A stretch of 64,000 bases of DNA from Actinoplanes derwentensis (GCF_900104725.1 NZ_LT629758.1:8146001-8210000), one strand, 5' to 3'. Shown: positions 1-10,341, counted from the stretch's first letter. Numbers and translations: made by a program. The notes: generated from the letters alone by a model not told the origin.

Positions 1-530
1 AAGTCCTGCAGGTAGAGATACACGAAGTAGCCGTTGACCACGACGTTGAGCAGCAGCACGGCGAGGATGTCGATGATCCGCGCGACGAGCCGCTGACCGA
101 GTCCGGCCAGGGCCATCCCGTGCGGCCGGACCTCCGGCACCGGATAGCCGTAGGCGTGCATCGGATAGGCGCCGGGGTGCGGCTGCCAGCCGGGCGGCGG
201 CTGCGAGCCCGGCTGCTGCCAGCCGGGGGGCGGCTGCATGCCCGGTGGGGGCTGCCAGCCGGGCGGAGGCGGTGGCTGCGGTGCCCAGCCCGGCGGCGGG
301 CCGGGCGGCAGGGCGGGTTGACCCGGTTGCTGGTACGCGGGGGCAGCCGCCGTCTCCGGGACGGCCGGCGTCGGTTCGACGACGGGTTCCGGCTCCTCCG
401 GCGGCGGCGGGCCGTCCGGTGGAACGGCGTCGGCCGGGATGGCCTTACCCACCCAGCCATCACCGTCCCAGTAACGCTGGGTGCTGGGATCGGCCGGGTC
501 CTTGTACCAACCCGCGGGAACGGAACTCAT
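1..530 (-). CDS. RDD family membrane protein with N-terminal DUF2510 domain (partial, C-terminus beyond window)
   Basis: The protein is read from an ATG and runs off the left edge, so only about 176 N-terminal residues are visible. Residues 4-25 form a DUF2510 module (PAGWYKDPADPSTQRYWDGD then GW), a short W/Y-rich motif found at the N-terminus of actinobacterial membrane proteins. A long Pro/Gly/Gln-rich linker follows, with repeated PPPGWQ units. The last visible segment (GLGQRLVARIIDILAVLLLN) is the start of an RDD domain, with its typical Arg and Asp flanking the first membrane helix. RDD proteins are integral membrane proteins of mostly unknown function; some have been linked to ion exchange. 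The gene is divergent from the Lrp-type regulator. The family call is secure; the function is not. Confidence 0.82.
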   Translation of the reverse strand, partial: MSSVPAGWYKDPADPSTQRYWDGDGWVGKAIPADAVPPDGPPPPEEPEPVVEPTPAVPETAAAPAYQQPGQPALPPGPPPGWAPQPPPPPGWQPPPGMQPPPGWQQPGSQPPPGWQPHPGAYPMHAYGYPVPEVRPHGMALAGLGQRLVARIIDILAVLLLNVVVNGYFVYLYLQD

Positions 531-592
531 GCGCAAACCTTTACCACGACAGCCTGACACTTCCCTGCGGCCCGGTAGCCCGGCCGTCAGGG

Positions 593-610
593 TGTGATCA
601 CAGTGTCACA
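593..610. promoter_or_regulatory. Palindromic operator candidate between divergent genes
   Basis: A perfect 10-bp palindrome, TGTGATCACA, is followed at once by GTGTCACA in the short divergent region between the RDD gene and the Lrp-family regulator. The half-sites resemble those of CRP/FNR-type regulators, but the spacing does not fit the usual TGTGA-N6-TCACA. It could serve either promoter. No function is proven. Confidence 0.25.
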
Positions 611-711
611 GGGCCGCCGGTTGGGGGTGACAGTGGCGTACCCCATCGGGTTGGGCAACCCTCGGTGACGAGGATGGTCATCCTGCGCAATCGGTGCGAT
701 AGGTTCGGCCC

Positions 712-1197
712 ATGGGTGAGCAGACTGTCCAGCTCGATCCGCTCGACGCGCGGCTGATCTCGATGCTGGCGGCCGAGCCGCGGATCGGTGTGCTGGAGCT
801 CTCCCGGCGGCTCGCGGTGGCGCGCGGCACCGTGCAGGCGCGACTGGACAAGCTGATCGCGCGGGGTGCGATCAAGGGTTTCGGGCCGGAGGTGGCGCCG
901 GCCGCGATCGGTTTCGGGGTGACGAGTTTCGTGACCCTGGAGATCAGCCAGCGGTTCGGGCACGACGCCGTGGCGGGTCATCTGGCGGAGATTCCCGAGG
1001 TCCTGGAGGCGCACACGATCACCGGCAGCGGCGACATCCTGTGCCGGATCGTGGCCCGGTCGAACGCCGATCTGCAGCGGGTGATCGACCAGATCGTGGG
1101 ATACGAGGGGATCCGGCGAGCCCACACGATCATCGCGCTGGCCGAGTTGATCCCGTACCGGACCGTGCCGCTGGTGAGATCAGCAACCCGCGCATAA
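712..1197 (+). CDS. Lrp/AsnC family transcriptional regulator
   Basis: This 161-residue protein has the standard Lrp layout. Residues about 7-55 are an AsnC-type helix-turn-helix (LDPLDARLISMLAAEPRIGV, then LSRRLAVARGTVQARLDKLI). Residues about 70-150 are the ligand-sensing RAM domain, with the glycine-rich signature around GSGDILCRIVARS. Such regulators usually sense amino acids and act as dimers or octamers. The length matches the family. There is no Shine-Dalgarno sequence; TAGGTT ends six bases before the ATG, so the mRNA is probably leaderless. The next gene follows on the same strand after 62 bases. The target genes cannot be told from the sequence. Confidence 0.9.
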   Translation: MGEQTVQLDPLDARLISMLAAEPRIGVLELSRRLAVARGTVQARLDKLIARGAIKGFGPEVAPAAIGFGVTSFVTLEISQRFGHDAVAGHLAEIPEVLEAHTITGSGDILCRIVARSNADLQRVIDQIVGYEGIRRAHTIIALAELIPYRTVPLVRSATRA

Positions 1198-1259
1198 CCC
1201 CACGACACGGACTTTCCACGCTGGATGCTTCCTGCTTCGAAGGTCATTACCCTGCCCGA

Positions 1260-2558
1260 ATGGCCTCCGGCGGCACCTCCTGGAAAGGACTCTCGGTGGT
1301 CGCCGCCGCCACGGTCGTGATCACCGTGCTGGCCGCGACCAACGTGTGGAACCCGTTTCCGCAACTGTGGTCGTGGATCACCACGAGCGGGCCGATCGCG
1401 GCCGGAACCCGCTGGCAGCAGACGCTGGGCGGCACACCGCAGAGCGTGGCGGTGGCCGGTGACGCGGTGATCGTCGAGTACCGGACCTCGCTCGAGGCGT
1501 ACGGGCTGACCGCCGCGGTGAAGCTCTGGTCGTCGGATGCCGACTGGGCCGAGATCGCCGGCAAGGGCGCGAACGCGGTGGTCGTCACCGGCCGTCTGCT
1601 GACCAAGGGCTATCAGGTCCTGGACCCGTCCACCGGCACGGTCCGGCGCGCCGACACCACCGCGTCGGCGGTCTGGGCCTATCAGGACGCGATCGTGGAC
1701 CTGAGCTGTTCCGGCGGCGACGACTGTCGGCTCACTGCCTGGGATCCGCGCACGAACAAGCAGCTCTGGACGGTCGGCGCCGGCAGCATCGGCTTCGTCC
1801 TGGACGCGGCCAACCCCGACCTGCCGGACACCCGGCGCCTGATCTCCGGTGATGTGGACGACGACGTACCGGGCCCGCCTGCCCTGCCCGGTCTGCTCGG
1901 TCTGCCGCACGACAACGAGGTCCGGGTGATCGACACGGCGAACGGGCGGCTGGTGCAGACCGCTGCGCCGTCCCGGGAGCAGCGGATCGCCGTGGTCGGC
2001 GGCCGGGTCCTCACCGTCACCGGGACGGCCCGCGACGGCACCTGCTACTACGGCGTGGTCGCGTCCAGCCCGCAGGCCGGCAAGGTGGTGTGGCAGCGCG
2101 ACGGGCTCAACCTGCGGACCGCCGACAACGGTTCGAGCTGTGCCCAGGATCGCGATCCGGCCGGTGGCTACAACGTGGTGCTGGGCGTGGACCCGTACGG
2201 CCGCGAGGTTTTGATCAACGGCTATGACGGGCGCAACCTCTGGTACGGCGACAAGGAGTCGAAGGTGCTGACCGTCAACGACGCCTACGCGGTGATCCGC
2301 AAGGGTGACGCGGTGCGGGGCTTCTCGTTCACCAAGGACAAGGTGGTGTGGCGGCTGGACGGCCGGGGTGAGGACGTGGGCGCCGCGCTCACCCCGCACG
2401 CCGTGATCGTGACGTCCGACGGCCGGGTGACCGCTCTGACGCTGTCGGGCGGGTCGGTCCGGGCCGACGTCCGTACCGACGCGAAGGTCTTCGCCACCGA
2501 CCGGAACGGCATGATCATCGTTTCCGGGCGGGAGATGGCGTACGTCCCGTTCGCCTGA
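1260..2558 (+). CDS. Membrane-anchored PQQ-like beta-propeller repeat protein
   Basis: This 432-residue protein has an uncleaved signal anchor near the N-terminus (LSVVAAATVVITVLAATNVW). After it comes a WD/PQQ-like beta-propeller with repeated blades of the type LWSSDADWAEIAG, TAWDPRTNKQLWTVGAG and KVVWQRDG. It is probably an extracytoplasmic sensor or scaffold. No PQQ-dependent dehydrogenase active site is visible, so enzymatic activity is doubtful. The ATG at 1260 was chosen because TACCCT ends six bases before it (leaderless pattern) and because the hydrophobic anchor then starts about ten residues in; longer in-frame versions lack this logic. It is one of three beta-propeller proteins within 12 kb. 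Confidence 0.8.
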   Translation: MASGGTSWKGLSVVAAATVVITVLAATNVWNPFPQLWSWITTSGPIAAGTRWQQTLGGTPQSVAVAGDAVIVEYRTSLEAYGLTAAVKLWSSDADWAEIAGKGANAVVVTGRLLTKGYQVLDPSTGTVRRADTTASAVWAYQDAIVDLSCSGGDDCRLTAWDPRTNKQLWTVGAGSIGFVLDAANPDLPDTRRLISGDVDDDVPGPPALPGLLGLPHDNEVRVIDTANGRLVQTAAPSREQRIAVVGGRVLTVTGTARDGTCYYGVVASSPQAGKVVWQRDGLNLRTADNGSSCAQDRDPAGGYNVVLGVDPYGREVLINGYDGRNLWYGDKESKVLTVNDAYAVIRKGDAVRGFSFTKDKVVWRLDGRGEDVGAALTPHAVIVTSDGRVTALTLSGGSVRADVRTDAKVFATDRNGMIIVSGREMAYVPFA

Positions 2559-2611
2559 CGGCCGGGGACGGGTTCGCATCCCGCCGCCCCGCTGGCATAG
2601 GCTGAGCGTTC

Positions 2612-4276
2612 ATGAGCAGAGGCGCCGATTTCAGCTACTCGCCCCTCCTCCCCACCGGCGCGGACCAGACTGAGTATCGCCTGGTCACGGACGAGGGCGT
2701 GGATGTCGTCGAGGGACCGGGCGGGCGACGATTCCTGACCGTCGAGCCGGCCGCGCTCACTCAGCTGACCGCTGAGGCGATGCACGACATCGCGCATTTC
2801 CTGCGGCCCGCGCACCTGGCGCAGCTGCGCAGCATCATCGACGACCCGAAGGCGTCGCCGAACGATCGGTTCGTCGCGATGGACCTGCTGCGCAACGCGA
2901 ACATCGCGGCCGGCGGCGTGCTACCGATGTGCCAGGACACCGGCACCGCGATCGTGATGGGCAAACGCGGCCGGCACGTGCTGACCGACGGACTCGACGA
3001 ACAAGCCATCGCGCTCGGCGTGTACCAGGCGTACACCCGGCTCAACCTGCGCTACTCGCAGCTCGCGCCGCTGACCATGTGGGACGAGAAGAACACCGGC
3101 TCGAACCTGCCGGCCCAGATCGAGCTGTACGCCGAGGACCCGAACGGGCACCCGGACGCGTACAAGTTGCTGTTCATGGCCAAGGGCGGCGGCTCGGCCA
3201 ACAAGTCGTACCTCTACCAGGAGACGAAGGCGCTGCTCAACCCGCAGCGGATGATGCAGTTCCTGGACGAGAAACTGCGCCTGATCGGTACGTCGGCCTG
3301 CCCGCCGTACCACTTGGCCGTGGTGATCGGCGGCACCAGCGGCGAGCACGCGCTCAAGACGGCGAAACTGGCAAGCGCGAAGTACCTGGACAACCTGCCC
3401 ACCGCGGGTTCGATGCTGGCGCACGGCTTCCGGGACCTGGAGTTGGAGGCCGCGGTGCTGGAACTGACCCGGGACTTCGGGATCGGCGCCCAGTTCGGCG
3501 GCCGGTACTTCTGCCACGACGTGCGGGTCGTCCGGCTGCCCCGGCACGGCGCGTCCTGCCCGGTCGCGATCGCCGTCTCCTGCTCGGCGGACCGGCAGGC
3601 GGTTGCCAAGATCACCCCGTCGGGTGTCTGGCTGGAGCGGCTGGAGACCGATCCGGCCCGCTACCTGCCCGAGGCCGACCTGGACGCGTCGCCCGTCGTC
3701 AACATCGACCTGAACCGGCCGATGGCCGAGATCCGGGCCGAGTTGAGCCGTTACCCGGTGAAGACCCGGCTGTCGCTGACCGGCCCGCTCGTGGTGGCCC
3801 GGGACATCGCCCACGCCAAGATCGCCGAACGGCTCGACGCCGGCCAGCCGATGCCGCAGTACATGCGCGACCACGCGGTCTACTACGCCGGCCCGGCCAA
3901 GACCCCCGAGGGGTACGCGTCCGGCTCCTTCGGCCCGACCACGGCCGGCCGAATGGACTCGTACGTGGAGAGGTTCCAGGCCGAGGGTGGCTCGATGGTG
4001 ATGCTGGCCAAGGGCAACCGGTCCAAGCAGGTCACCGACTCGTGCCAGACCCACGGCGGGTTCTACCTCGGCTCGATCGGCGGCCCGGCGGCCCGGCTGG
4101 CCCAGGACTGCATCCGGCACGTCGAGGTGCTCGAGTTCCCGGAACTCGGCATGGAGGCGGTCTGGAAGATCGAGGTCGAGGACTTCCCCGCCTTCATCGT
4201 GGTCGACGACAAGGGCGAGGACTTCTTCGCGGACGTGACCAAACCGAACCCGGTGTTCGCGATCGGCCGGCGTTAA
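2612..4276 (+). CDS. Class I fumarate hydratase (iron-sulfur dependent)
   Basis: This enzyme interconverts fumarate and L-malate in the TCA cycle using an oxygen-sensitive [4Fe-4S] cluster. The 554-residue length is normal for the two-subunit-fused class I family. The N-terminal half carries the cluster-ligand motif [16 protein letters not shown] and the segment [16 protein letters not shown]. The C-terminal (beta-subunit-like) half carries [23 protein letters not shown] and [19 protein letters not shown] lies eight bases before the ATG, so the message may be leaderless. The stop codon overlaps the convergent lipoprotein's stop on the other strand. The class II enzyme fumC follows a few hundred bases later, so the cell can carry both oxygen-sensitive and oxygen-stable fumarases. 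Confidence 0.94.
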   Translation: MSRGADFSYSPLLPTGADQTEYRLVTDEGVDVVEGPGGRRFLTVEPAALTQLTAEAMHDIAHFLRPAHLAQLRSIIDDPKASPNDRFVAMDLLRNANIAAGGVLPMCQDTGTAIVMGKRGRHVLTDGLDEQAIALGVYQAYTRLNLRYSQLAPLTMWDEKNTGSNLPAQIELYAEDPNGHPDAYKLLFMAKGGGSANKSYLYQETKALLNPQRMMQFLDEKLRLIGTSACPPYHLAVVIGGTSGEHALKTAKLASAKYLDNLPTAGSMLAHGFRDLELEAAVLELTRDFGIGAQFGGRYFCHDVRVVRLPRHGASCPVAIAVSCSADRQAVAKITPSGVWLERLETDPARYLPEADLDASPVVNIDLNRPMAEIRAELSRYPVKTRLSLTGPLVVARDIAHAKIAERLDAGQPMPQYMRDHAVYYAGPAKTPEGYASGSFGPTTAGRMDSYVERFQAEGGSMVMLAKGNRSKQVTDSCQTHGGFYLGSIGGPAARLAQDCIRHVEVLEFPELGMEAVWKIEVEDFPAFIVVDDKGEDFFADVTKPNPVFAIGRR

Positions 4277-4836
4277 GAAGAGGCGCTGGGCGAGGCGCTT
4301 TCTGACGGCAGTGGGCCGGCCGCGCAATAACCGGAGACCGGGTCGAGCCATTCGGCGATCTGGTCCTTGAGCGAGACGTCCAGATCCTTGGTCGACTTGA
4401 GCTTCTCGATGTAGTCCCGGTTCTTCGCGGCGGCCTCGATCTTCGCCGCCGAGGTCTCGCCGGCCTCGGTGAGCTCGGGGTCCTCCGCGGCCGCGGTCTC
4501 CTTGCGGATCTGAGTGCCGATCGCCTTCAACTCGGCGGCGGCCGTCGTCTCGGCCTTCTCGGCCGCGGCGGTCTCCTTCGCCTGCCGGTTGGCGATCATC
4601 CGGCCGAGTTCGGCGCCGAACTCCCCGAATGCGGCGTTCACGATGCCGGTGACCCGCCCGCACACTTTGCTGGTGTCGGCCGTGTAGTCGGGCCCGAGGG
4701 AGATCGAGGGGGACGGCGCGGCGGCCGACGAGGGGACGACCGGGTCGGTGAACTCGGGCGTCCTCGCATCGCTGTCGCAGGCGGCGCCGGTCAGCAGTGT
4801 GCCGCCGGCGATCACGGCCAGGATGGCGCGTCGCAT
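4273..4836 (-). CDS. Small secreted lipoprotein with alpha-helical Ala/Glu-rich domain
   Basis: The protein is 187 residues long. A signal peptide ([20 protein letters not shown]) ends in a lipobox-like Cys at position 20, although Gly at -3 is not optimal. Next comes a Ser/Pro-rich linker, then a charged helical segment rich in Ala, Lys and Glu (residues about 80-150) that could form a coiled coil, and a Ser/Ala tail. Two further Cys residues (in KVCGRVTG and SGYCAAG) may form a disulfide. I do not recognise a family. The ATG is preceded by an AGAGGAA ribosome site; the reading frame extends upstream, but without a signal sequence. The gene is convergent with the class I fumarase, with which it shares the TTAA that ends both genes. 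Confidence 0.72.
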   Translation of the reverse strand: MRRAILAVIAGGTLLTGAACDSDARTPEFTDPVVPSSAAAPSPSISLGPDYTADTSKVCGRVTGIVNAAFGEFGAELGRMIANRQAKETAAAEKAETTAAAELKAIGTQIRKETAAAEDPELTEAGETSAAKIEAAAKNRDYIEKLKSTKDLDVSLKDQIAEWLDPVSGYCAAGPLPSESASPSASS

Positions 4837-4955
4837 CAGAGGTTCCTCTTCATCGGGGGTCCGAACCTCGCCGACGTTATACGAACAGCGCTCCGATCCG
4901 CTTTCTGTGAGGCAATCGACTGGGGACTCCCGGTTCACCGAGAGAGGATGGCCCG

Positions 4956-6341
4956 GTGACTGGTTTCCGGATCGAACGCGACACGATGGGCGAGGTCCAG
5001 GTCCCCGCCGACGCGCTGTGGCGCGCCCAGACCCAGCGAGCGGTGGAGAATTTCCCGATCTCCGGCCGCGGGCTGGAGCCGTCCCACATCCGGGCCCTGG
5101 CCCGGATCAAGGGTGCCGCCGCGCGGGCCAACGCCGAGCTGGGTGTGCTGGAGCCGGATCTGGCCGCCGCGATCGCCACCGCCGCGGCCCGGGTGGCCGA
5201 CGGTGATCATGACGACCAGTTCCCGGTCGACGTGTTCCAGACCGGATCCGGCACCTCGTCCAACATGAACGCGAACGAGGTCATCGCCACCCTGGCCAGC
5301 CGCGAGCTGGGCCGCCCGGTGCACCCGAACGACCATGTCAACGCCTCCCAGTCGTCCAACGACGTCTTCCCCTCGTCGATCCATCTGGCCGCGACCGAGG
5401 CGGTCAGCCAGGAGCTGATCCCGGCGCTGGAGCACCTGGCCGGCGCGTTGCGGGCCAAAGCCTCGCTCTGGGAGAAGACGGTCAAGAGCGGCCGCACCCA
5501 CCTGATGGACGCCACGCCGGTCACCCTGGGCCAGGAGTTCTCCGGCTACACCCGGCAGGTCACCAACGGGGTCGAGCGCCTGACCGCCACGCTGCCCCGG
5601 CTGGGTGAACTGCCGCTCGGCGGCACCGCGGTCGGCACCGGGGTGAACACTCCGCCCGGGTTCGCGCCGGCGGTGATCCGGCTGCTGGCCGAGGAGACCG
5701 GTCTGCCGCTGACCGAGGCCCGGGACCACTTCGAGGCGCAGGGCGCCCGGGACGCGCTGGTGGAGGTGTCCGGCCAGCTCCGGGTGGTCGCCGCCGGCCT
5801 CTACAAGATCGCCAACGACATCCGCTGGATGGGTTCGGGTCCCCGGGCCGGTCTGCGTGAGCTGCGCCTGCCCGACCTGCAGCCCGGTTCGTCGATCATG
5901 CCGGGCAAGGTGAACCCGGTCGTCCCCGAGGCGGTCCGCCAGGTCGCCGCCCAGGTCATCGGCAACGACGCGACGGTGGCCTTCGCCGGCACCCAGGGCG
6001 ATTTCGAGTTGAACGTGATGCTCCCGGTGATGGCCCGCAACGTGCTGGAGTCGATCCGGCTGCTGGCCGCGGTGTCCCGCCTGTTCGCCGACCGGTGCGT
6101 GGCCGGGCTGGAAGCCGACGAGGAGGTCACCCGGGGGTATGCCGAGGGATCACCGTCGATCGTCACCCCGCTCAACCGTCATCTGGGCTACGACGAGGCC
6201 GCCGCGATCGCCAAACAGGCGCTGGCCACCGGCCGGTCCATCCGGGAGGTGGTGATCGAGCGCGGGCACGTCGCGAACGGCACGCTCACCGAGGCCGTAC
6301 TGGACGAGGCATTGGACGTGCTCCGGATGACGCGTCCCTGA
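4956..6341 (+). CDS. fumC: Class II fumarate hydratase
   Basis: This 461-residue member of the fumarase/aspartase superfamily hydrates fumarate to L-malate without a metal cluster. It has the three conserved regions: [33 protein letters not shown], and the signature loop [20 protein letters not shown] holding the catalytic serine. [14 protein letters not shown] is also typical of fumarase. The GTG start is preceded by GAGAGGA. It is divergent from the lipoprotein gene and followed by cysS after only 23 bases, but cysS has its own promoter-like hexamer. Confidence 0.96.
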   Translation: MTGFRIERDTMGEVQVPADALWRAQTQRAVENFPISGRGLEPSHIRALARIKGAAARANAELGVLEPDLAAAIATAAARVADGDHDDQFPVDVFQTGSGTSSNMNANEVIATLASRELGRPVHPNDHVNASQSSNDVFPSSIHLAATEAVSQELIPALEHLAGALRAKASLWEKTVKSGRTHLMDATPVTLGQEFSGYTRQVTNGVERLTATLPRLGELPLGGTAVGTGVNTPPGFAPAVIRLLAEETGLPLTEARDHFEAQGARDALVEVSGQLRVVAAGLYKIANDIRWMGSGPRAGLRELRLPDLQPGSSIMPGKVNPVVPEAVRQVAAQVIGNDATVAFAGTQGDFELNVMLPVMARNVLESIRLLAAVSRLFADRCVAGLEADEEVTRGYAEGSPSIVTPLNRHLGYDEAAAIAKQALATGRSIREVVIERGHVANGTLTEAVLDEALDVLRMTRP

Positions 6342-6364
6342 CGGACGGCCGGTACCCTTTAACG

Positions 6365-7780
6365 GTGACTCTGCGCTTGTATGACACCGCGACCCGATCG
6401 GTCCGGGACTTCGTCCCGATGACTCCCGGTCTGGCGGGGATCTACCTGTGTGGTGTCACCGTCCAGTCCTCGCCACATATCGGTCACCTCCGCTCCGCCG
6501 TGAACTACGACGTGCTGCGCCGCTGGCTGCTGCACGAGGGGCTGGAGGTGACGTTCGTCCGCAACGTCACCGACGTGGACGACAAGATCCTGGAAAAGGC
6601 GGTCAAGGAGGGGAAACCCTACTGGGCGATCGCCTACACCAACCGCCTCCTGCTGGAGCGGAACTACTCGGCGCTCAACGTGCTGCCGCCGACCTACGAG
6701 CCGCTGGCCACCGGGCACATCACCGAGATGCACGAGCTGATCCAGGAGCTGATCGACCGCGGCCACGCCTATCCGGCCGCCAGTGACTGTGGCGACGTGT
6801 ATTTCGACGTGCGCTCGTTCCGCGAGTACGGCGCGCTGTCCGGCCAGCGCCCCGACGACATGCGCGACGCCGGTGACGCCCCGGTGCGCAACAAACGTGA
6901 CCACCGCGACTTCGCCCTGTGGAAGGGCGTGAAAGCCGACGAGCCCCGGGACGCGTACTGGCCGTCGCCGTGGGGCAAGGGCCGCCCGGGCTGGCACATC
7001 GAGTGCTCGGCGATGGCCCGTCGCTACCTCGGCGACGAGTTCGACATCCACGGTGGCGGGCTGGACCTGACGTTCCCGCACCACGAGAACGAGGTGGCCC
7101 AGTCGAAGGCGGCCGGTCTCGGCTTCGCCCGGTTCTGGGTGCACCACGCGCTGCTGAACCTCGGCGAGTCCAAGATGAGCAAGTCGCTGGGCAACGTGAT
7201 CGACCTGGACTCGGTGGTCGAGGCCGGTGTCCGCCCGGTCGAGCTGCGCTACTACCTGGGCAGCGCGCACTACCGCTCGCGCATCGACTACACCGACGAG
7301 GCTCTGAAAGAGGCAGCGGTCGCCTACCGCCGGATCGAGGGCTTCGTGCATCGCGCGGCCGAGGTGGTCGGCAACGGACGGCCCAAGGCGGTGCCCCCGG
7401 CGTTCGCCGAGGCGATGAACGACGATTTGAACACCTCGGCGGCGCTGGCTATCGTCCACGACACCGTGCGGGAGGGCAATTCCGCTCTGACCGCCGGTGA
7501 CGAGCCCGCCATCCGTGGCGCGCTGACCGCGGTCCGGGCCATGCTCGGGGTGCTCGGCATCGATCCGCTCGACGCTGCCTGGGACGGCGGCGAGGGCGGC
7601 AACGACCTGAAGCCGGTGGTCGACTCACTCGTCGCACTGGCATTGGAACAGCGGGCTTCGGCCCGCGCACGTAAAGACTGGGCGGCCGCGGATTCGGTGC
7701 GGGACCAGCTCAAGAACGCGGGTATTCAGGTGGAGGACACTCCGACCGGGCCGCGCTGGACGGTAGGAGAGCAGCACTGA
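6365..7780 (+). CDS. cysS: Cysteine--tRNA ligase
   Basis: This class I aminoacyl-tRNA synthetase charges tRNA-Cys. At 471 residues it has the expected length. The HIGH motif is [10 protein letters not shown] near residue 38, and the KMSKS motif is [10 protein letters not shown] near residue 270. The active-site zinc is probably held by Cys in YLCGVTVQ, Cys in WHIECSAMA and His in TFPHHENE. The GTG start has no Shine-Dalgarno sequence; TACCCT ends six bases upstream, suggesting a leaderless message. The TGA stop overlaps the ATG of rlmB by one base. The paralogous mycothiol ligase MshC was considered, but the C-terminal anticodon-binding region is present, which favours CysS. Confidence 0.95.
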   Translation: MTLRLYDTATRSVRDFVPMTPGLAGIYLCGVTVQSSPHIGHLRSAVNYDVLRRWLLHEGLEVTFVRNVTDVDDKILEKAVKEGKPYWAIAYTNRLLLERNYSALNVLPPTYEPLATGHITEMHELIQELIDRGHAYPAASDCGDVYFDVRSFREYGALSGQRPDDMRDAGDAPVRNKRDHRDFALWKGVKADEPRDAYWPSPWGKGRPGWHIECSAMARRYLGDEFDIHGGGLDLTFPHHENEVAQSKAAGLGFARFWVHHALLNLGESKMSKSLGNVIDLDSVVEAGVRPVELRYYLGSAHYRSRIDYTDEALKEAAVAYRRIEGFVHRAAEVVGNGRPKAVPPAFAEAMNDDLNTSAALAIVHDTVREGNSALTAGDEPAIRGALTAVRAMLGVLGIDPLDAAWDGGEGGNDLKPVVDSLVALALEQRASARARKDWAAADSVRDQLKNAGIQVEDTPTGPRWTVGEQH

Positions 7781-8907
7781 TGGCCGGTAACTCGTTCAAC
7801 GCGAGTAAGCGCACGACTTCGAAGAAGGGCGCCGCGGGCGGATCGGGCGGGAAGAACCGCGCGAGCCTCAAGGGGCGCGGCAAGACCCTGCCCGCCGACG
7901 AGCGTCCCTGGCACAAGGGTTACTCGGGCACCGAGAAACTGCCCGAGAAGACCGCTCGTAAGCAGAACAAGGAGCGCCAGGCCGCCGCCGCTGAGGGCCG
8001 CGCGCCCAAGATCGGCCAGCCGGGTACCAAGGACACCACCTGGGGGCGCGGCGGGGGCCGTGCTCCCGGCATCACCAAGACTCAGACCACCCGGGGTGGC
8101 GTCCGGGGCGGCGGCCCGCGGGGCCCGCGGATCGCTCCGGGCCGCCGGTCCAACCCCACCAAGGAAGGTCCCGAGCTGCTGCTCGGCCGTAACCCGGTGA
8201 ACGAGGCGCTGCGGGCGCTGGTGCCGGCCACCGCGCTCTACGTGGCGCAGGGCATCGAGATCGACGACCGGGTGACCGAGATCGTCCGGACCGCCGGTGA
8301 CCGGGGCATCCCGATCCTGGAGATCAGCCGGAACGAGCTGGACCGGATGACCGGTGGCGTGCTGCACCAGGGCATCGGGCTGCAGGTGCCGCCGTTCGCG
8401 TACCAGGACTTCGACGACCTGATCGCCGCCGCGCTGGAGCAGACCGCTCCGCTGCTGGTCGCGCTCGACGGCATCACCGACCCGCGGAACGTCGGTGCGG
8501 TGATCCGGTCGGTGGCCGCGTTCGGTGGGCACGGCGTCTTCATGACCGAGCGCCGGGCCGCCGGGATCACCGCGACCGCCTGGCGCACCAGCGCCGGCGC
8601 GGCCGCCCGTGTCCCGGTGTCGCAGGTGGTCAACCTGACCCGGGCGATCAAGGCCGCGCAGAAGGCCGGTTTCACCGCGATCGGCCTGGACGCCGACGGT
8701 GAGGTCGGGCTCTACGACCTGGACGTCGCGACCGGCCCGCTGATCGTGGTGGTCGGTTCCGAGGGCCGCGGTCTGTCCCGGCTGGTCGGCGAGACCTGTG
8801 ACCTGCGGGTCGGCATCCCGATGTCCTCCGACGTGGAGTCGCTGAACGCGAGTGTCGCGGCAGCGGTCACGCTGGCCGAGGTGAGCCGCCGCCGCGTCCG
8901 GAGCTGA
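7780..8907 (+). CDS. rlmB: 23S rRNA (guanosine-2'-O)-methyltransferase RlmB (TrmH/SpoU family)
   Basis: This SAM-dependent enzyme methylates a ribose in the peptidyl-transferase region of 23S rRNA. The 375-residue protein starts with about 125 residues of very basic, Gly/Lys/Arg-rich, disordered sequence, longer than in E. coli but common in actinobacteria. A SpoU substrate-binding domain follows ([15 protein letters not shown]), then the SPOUT knot domain with [33 protein letters not shown] and [20 protein letters not shown], the three family motifs. Its start overlaps the cysS stop (TGATG), so the two are translationally coupled. It is convergent with the broken beta-propeller gene, six bases away. 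Confidence 0.94.
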   Translation: MAGNSFNASKRTTSKKGAAGGSGGKNRASLKGRGKTLPADERPWHKGYSGTEKLPEKTARKQNKERQAAAAEGRAPKIGQPGTKDTTWGRGGGRAPGITKTQTTRGGVRGGGPRGPRIAPGRRSNPTKEGPELLLGRNPVNEALRALVPATALYVAQGIEIDDRVTEIVRTAGDRGIPILEISRNELDRMTGGVLHQGIGLQVPPFAYQDFDDLIAAALEQTAPLLVALDGITDPRNVGAVIRSVAAFGGHGVFMTERRAAGITATAWRTSAGAAARVPVSQVVNLTRAIKAAQKAGFTAIGLDADGEVGLYDLDVATGPLIVVVGSEGRGLSRLVGETCDLRVGIPMSSDVESLNASVAAAVTLAEVSRRRVRS

Positions 8908-8913
8908 GCGGTT

Positions 8914-10022
8914 TCAGAAGTAGGCGCGCAGGCGGCTGCCATCCGTGAGGAGAAGGCGGCCGCCTGCCACCGTCGGTGGGTGGCTGTCGCTGCTCGGCAT
9001 GCCACCGCCTCGCACTCTGCCGGTCACCGCGTCGACGATCGACAGTGCCGCGCCCAGTCCGGATGGGCTGTAGAGCAGTTCACCGGCCCGGACCGGCTGG
9101 CCCGCGCCGTCCGGCAGGTGCATCGCCCAGAGCCGTCGCCCGGTCTTCGCGTCCAGGCAGATGACGGTGCGCTGCCGCGGGACGTAGACCCGGTCCCGGT
9201 CGGCGGTGACCGAGGGTGTCGGCCAGTCGGATTCCCATACCCGGTTGCCGGTCGCCGCGTCGATCGCGGTCAGCCCGCGTTTCCCGCCGCCGACGTAGAA
9301 CCGGCTGCCCGCCGGGTCGCTGCCGACCGCGTACCAGTCCTCCCGGGTAGTCCAGATCGTCGCACCGGTGACGATCGAGACGGCCCGAGACCCGTCACCC
9401 TGGGTACGCACCAGTAGGCGCCCGCCAGCCGAGAGCAGCCCGTGCCCACGAGTCCCGAACAGCTTCCACAGCCGAGCCCCGGTAGCCAGCCGATGAGCCA
9501 CGGTAGAAGTCTCGTAGTCGGGCCGAGTATCCACCACAACCACGCCGTCATCGACGATCATGTCCTGAGACGGCGCGCTGAGCTGCACCTCCCAGACCAG
9601 CACCCCACTGCCGGCCCGAAACGCGTTCAAATACGCACGCTGTCCGTCACACGCATAGCTGAGCGTGACCAGAAACCCTTGAGACAGCGCCATCCGTGTA
9701 ACCCCACGCCGTTTCAGTTCCGCATGCCACCGCCGCACCCCCGTAGCCGGGTCATAGGCCCCCACACCCCCGGATCACTGGTGTAGACGTTGCCGCCCCC
9801 CACCAGCGGCTCCCGCCCGACCTCACACTCCGGCCCCCCATGCGTAGAAATCTCCCAGCGCTGCCGGACTGCTCCCACGGTCGCCCCGGTCAGCGAACGC
9901 TCGTCCGGGTTGTAGAAGGTAAGGCCCGCCCCATACCCGTTCTGGGTCCATTCCGACGCGGCGGGCACAGGGGCAGGCAAACCAAGGACCGCGACAACCA
10001 CAGCAGTCAGGAGAGAGTTCAC
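8914..10022 (-). pseudogene. Secreted PQQ-like beta-propeller protein gene, interrupted by a frameshift
   Basis: Two overlapping reading frames make one protein. The first frame starts at a GTG with a clear signal peptide (MNSLLTAVVVAVLGLPAPVP) and reads through GGGNVYTSDPGVWG. The second resumes the same blade motif with AYDPATGVRRWHAELKRRG and continues through blades such as GLTAIDAATGNRVWESDWP and VICLDAKTGRRLWAMHL to the stop. The switch falls in a run of five G (coding strand) at 9759-9763. A sixth G would restore one frame of about 369 residues. So the gene is either truly frameshifted or carries a homopolymer sequencing error. It is probably an extracytoplasmic propeller like its two neighbours. 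No strong ribosome site precedes the GTG. Confidence 0.75.
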
Positions 10023-10104
10023 GCAAGATCAACGAACGAAAACCAGGATAAGACTTCACCTACGCAAAGCCGACCCAAACAGCCGCCTGCCCAGGTGAAC
10101 CCAC

Positions 10105-10257
10105 CACAGGACCCGTTCCACCACAGGACCCGTTCCACCACCGGAACCGACCCACCCACCGACCGGAACCGACCCACCCACCGACCCGACCGGAACCGAC
10201 CCACCCACCGACCGGAACCGACCCACCCACCGACCGGAACCGACCCACCCACGCCGA
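10105..10257. repeat. Short tandem repeats: 17-bp x2 and 22-bp x5
   Basis: Two exact copies of the 17-mer CACAGGACCCGTTCCAC are followed directly by five copies of a 22-bp unit that begins CCGGAACCGACCCACCC. Unit starts are 10141, 10163, 10190, 10212 and 10234; the second unit carries a five-base insertion and the last is slightly diverged. The tract fills most of the non-coding gap between the broken beta-propeller gene and the tRNA. There are no unique spacers, so it is not a CRISPR array. Slippage is the likely origin. Confidence 0.85.
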
Positions 10258-10274
10258 TCACCGTCACGCGGGGT

Positions 10275-10293
10275 CTGGGGGCTCGGCCCCCAG
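10275..10293. terminator. Short hairpin downstream of tRNA-Thr
   Basis: A perfect 7-bp stem, CTGGGGG / CCCCCAG, has a five-base loop. It lies just beyond the larger hairpin that follows the tRNA and may act as a second stop. There is no T-run. Confidence 0.4.
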
Positions 10294-10304
10294 GGGAAAT
10301 GCGA

Positions 10305-10341
10305 GGAACCCCGGTCCGCGCTTTTTGCGGACAGGGGTTCC
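10305..10341 (-). terminator. Long hairpin, likely terminator of tRNA-Thr
   Basis: A long inverted repeat pairs GGAACCCC with GGGGTTCC, with an inner GTCCGC / GCGGAC stem and a loop that includes five T on the + strand. It lies a few bases past the 3' end of the minus-strand tRNA, the right place for its transcription terminator. Confidence 0.65.

Noticed and set aside
593..610. CRP-type binding site
   Set aside because: The half-sites are present but the spacing is wrong for the TGTGA-N6-TCACA consensus; kept only as a weak operator candidate.
10141..10257. CRISPR-like array
   Set aside because: The 22-bp units are back to back with no unique spacers and no cas genes, so this is a simple tandem repeat.
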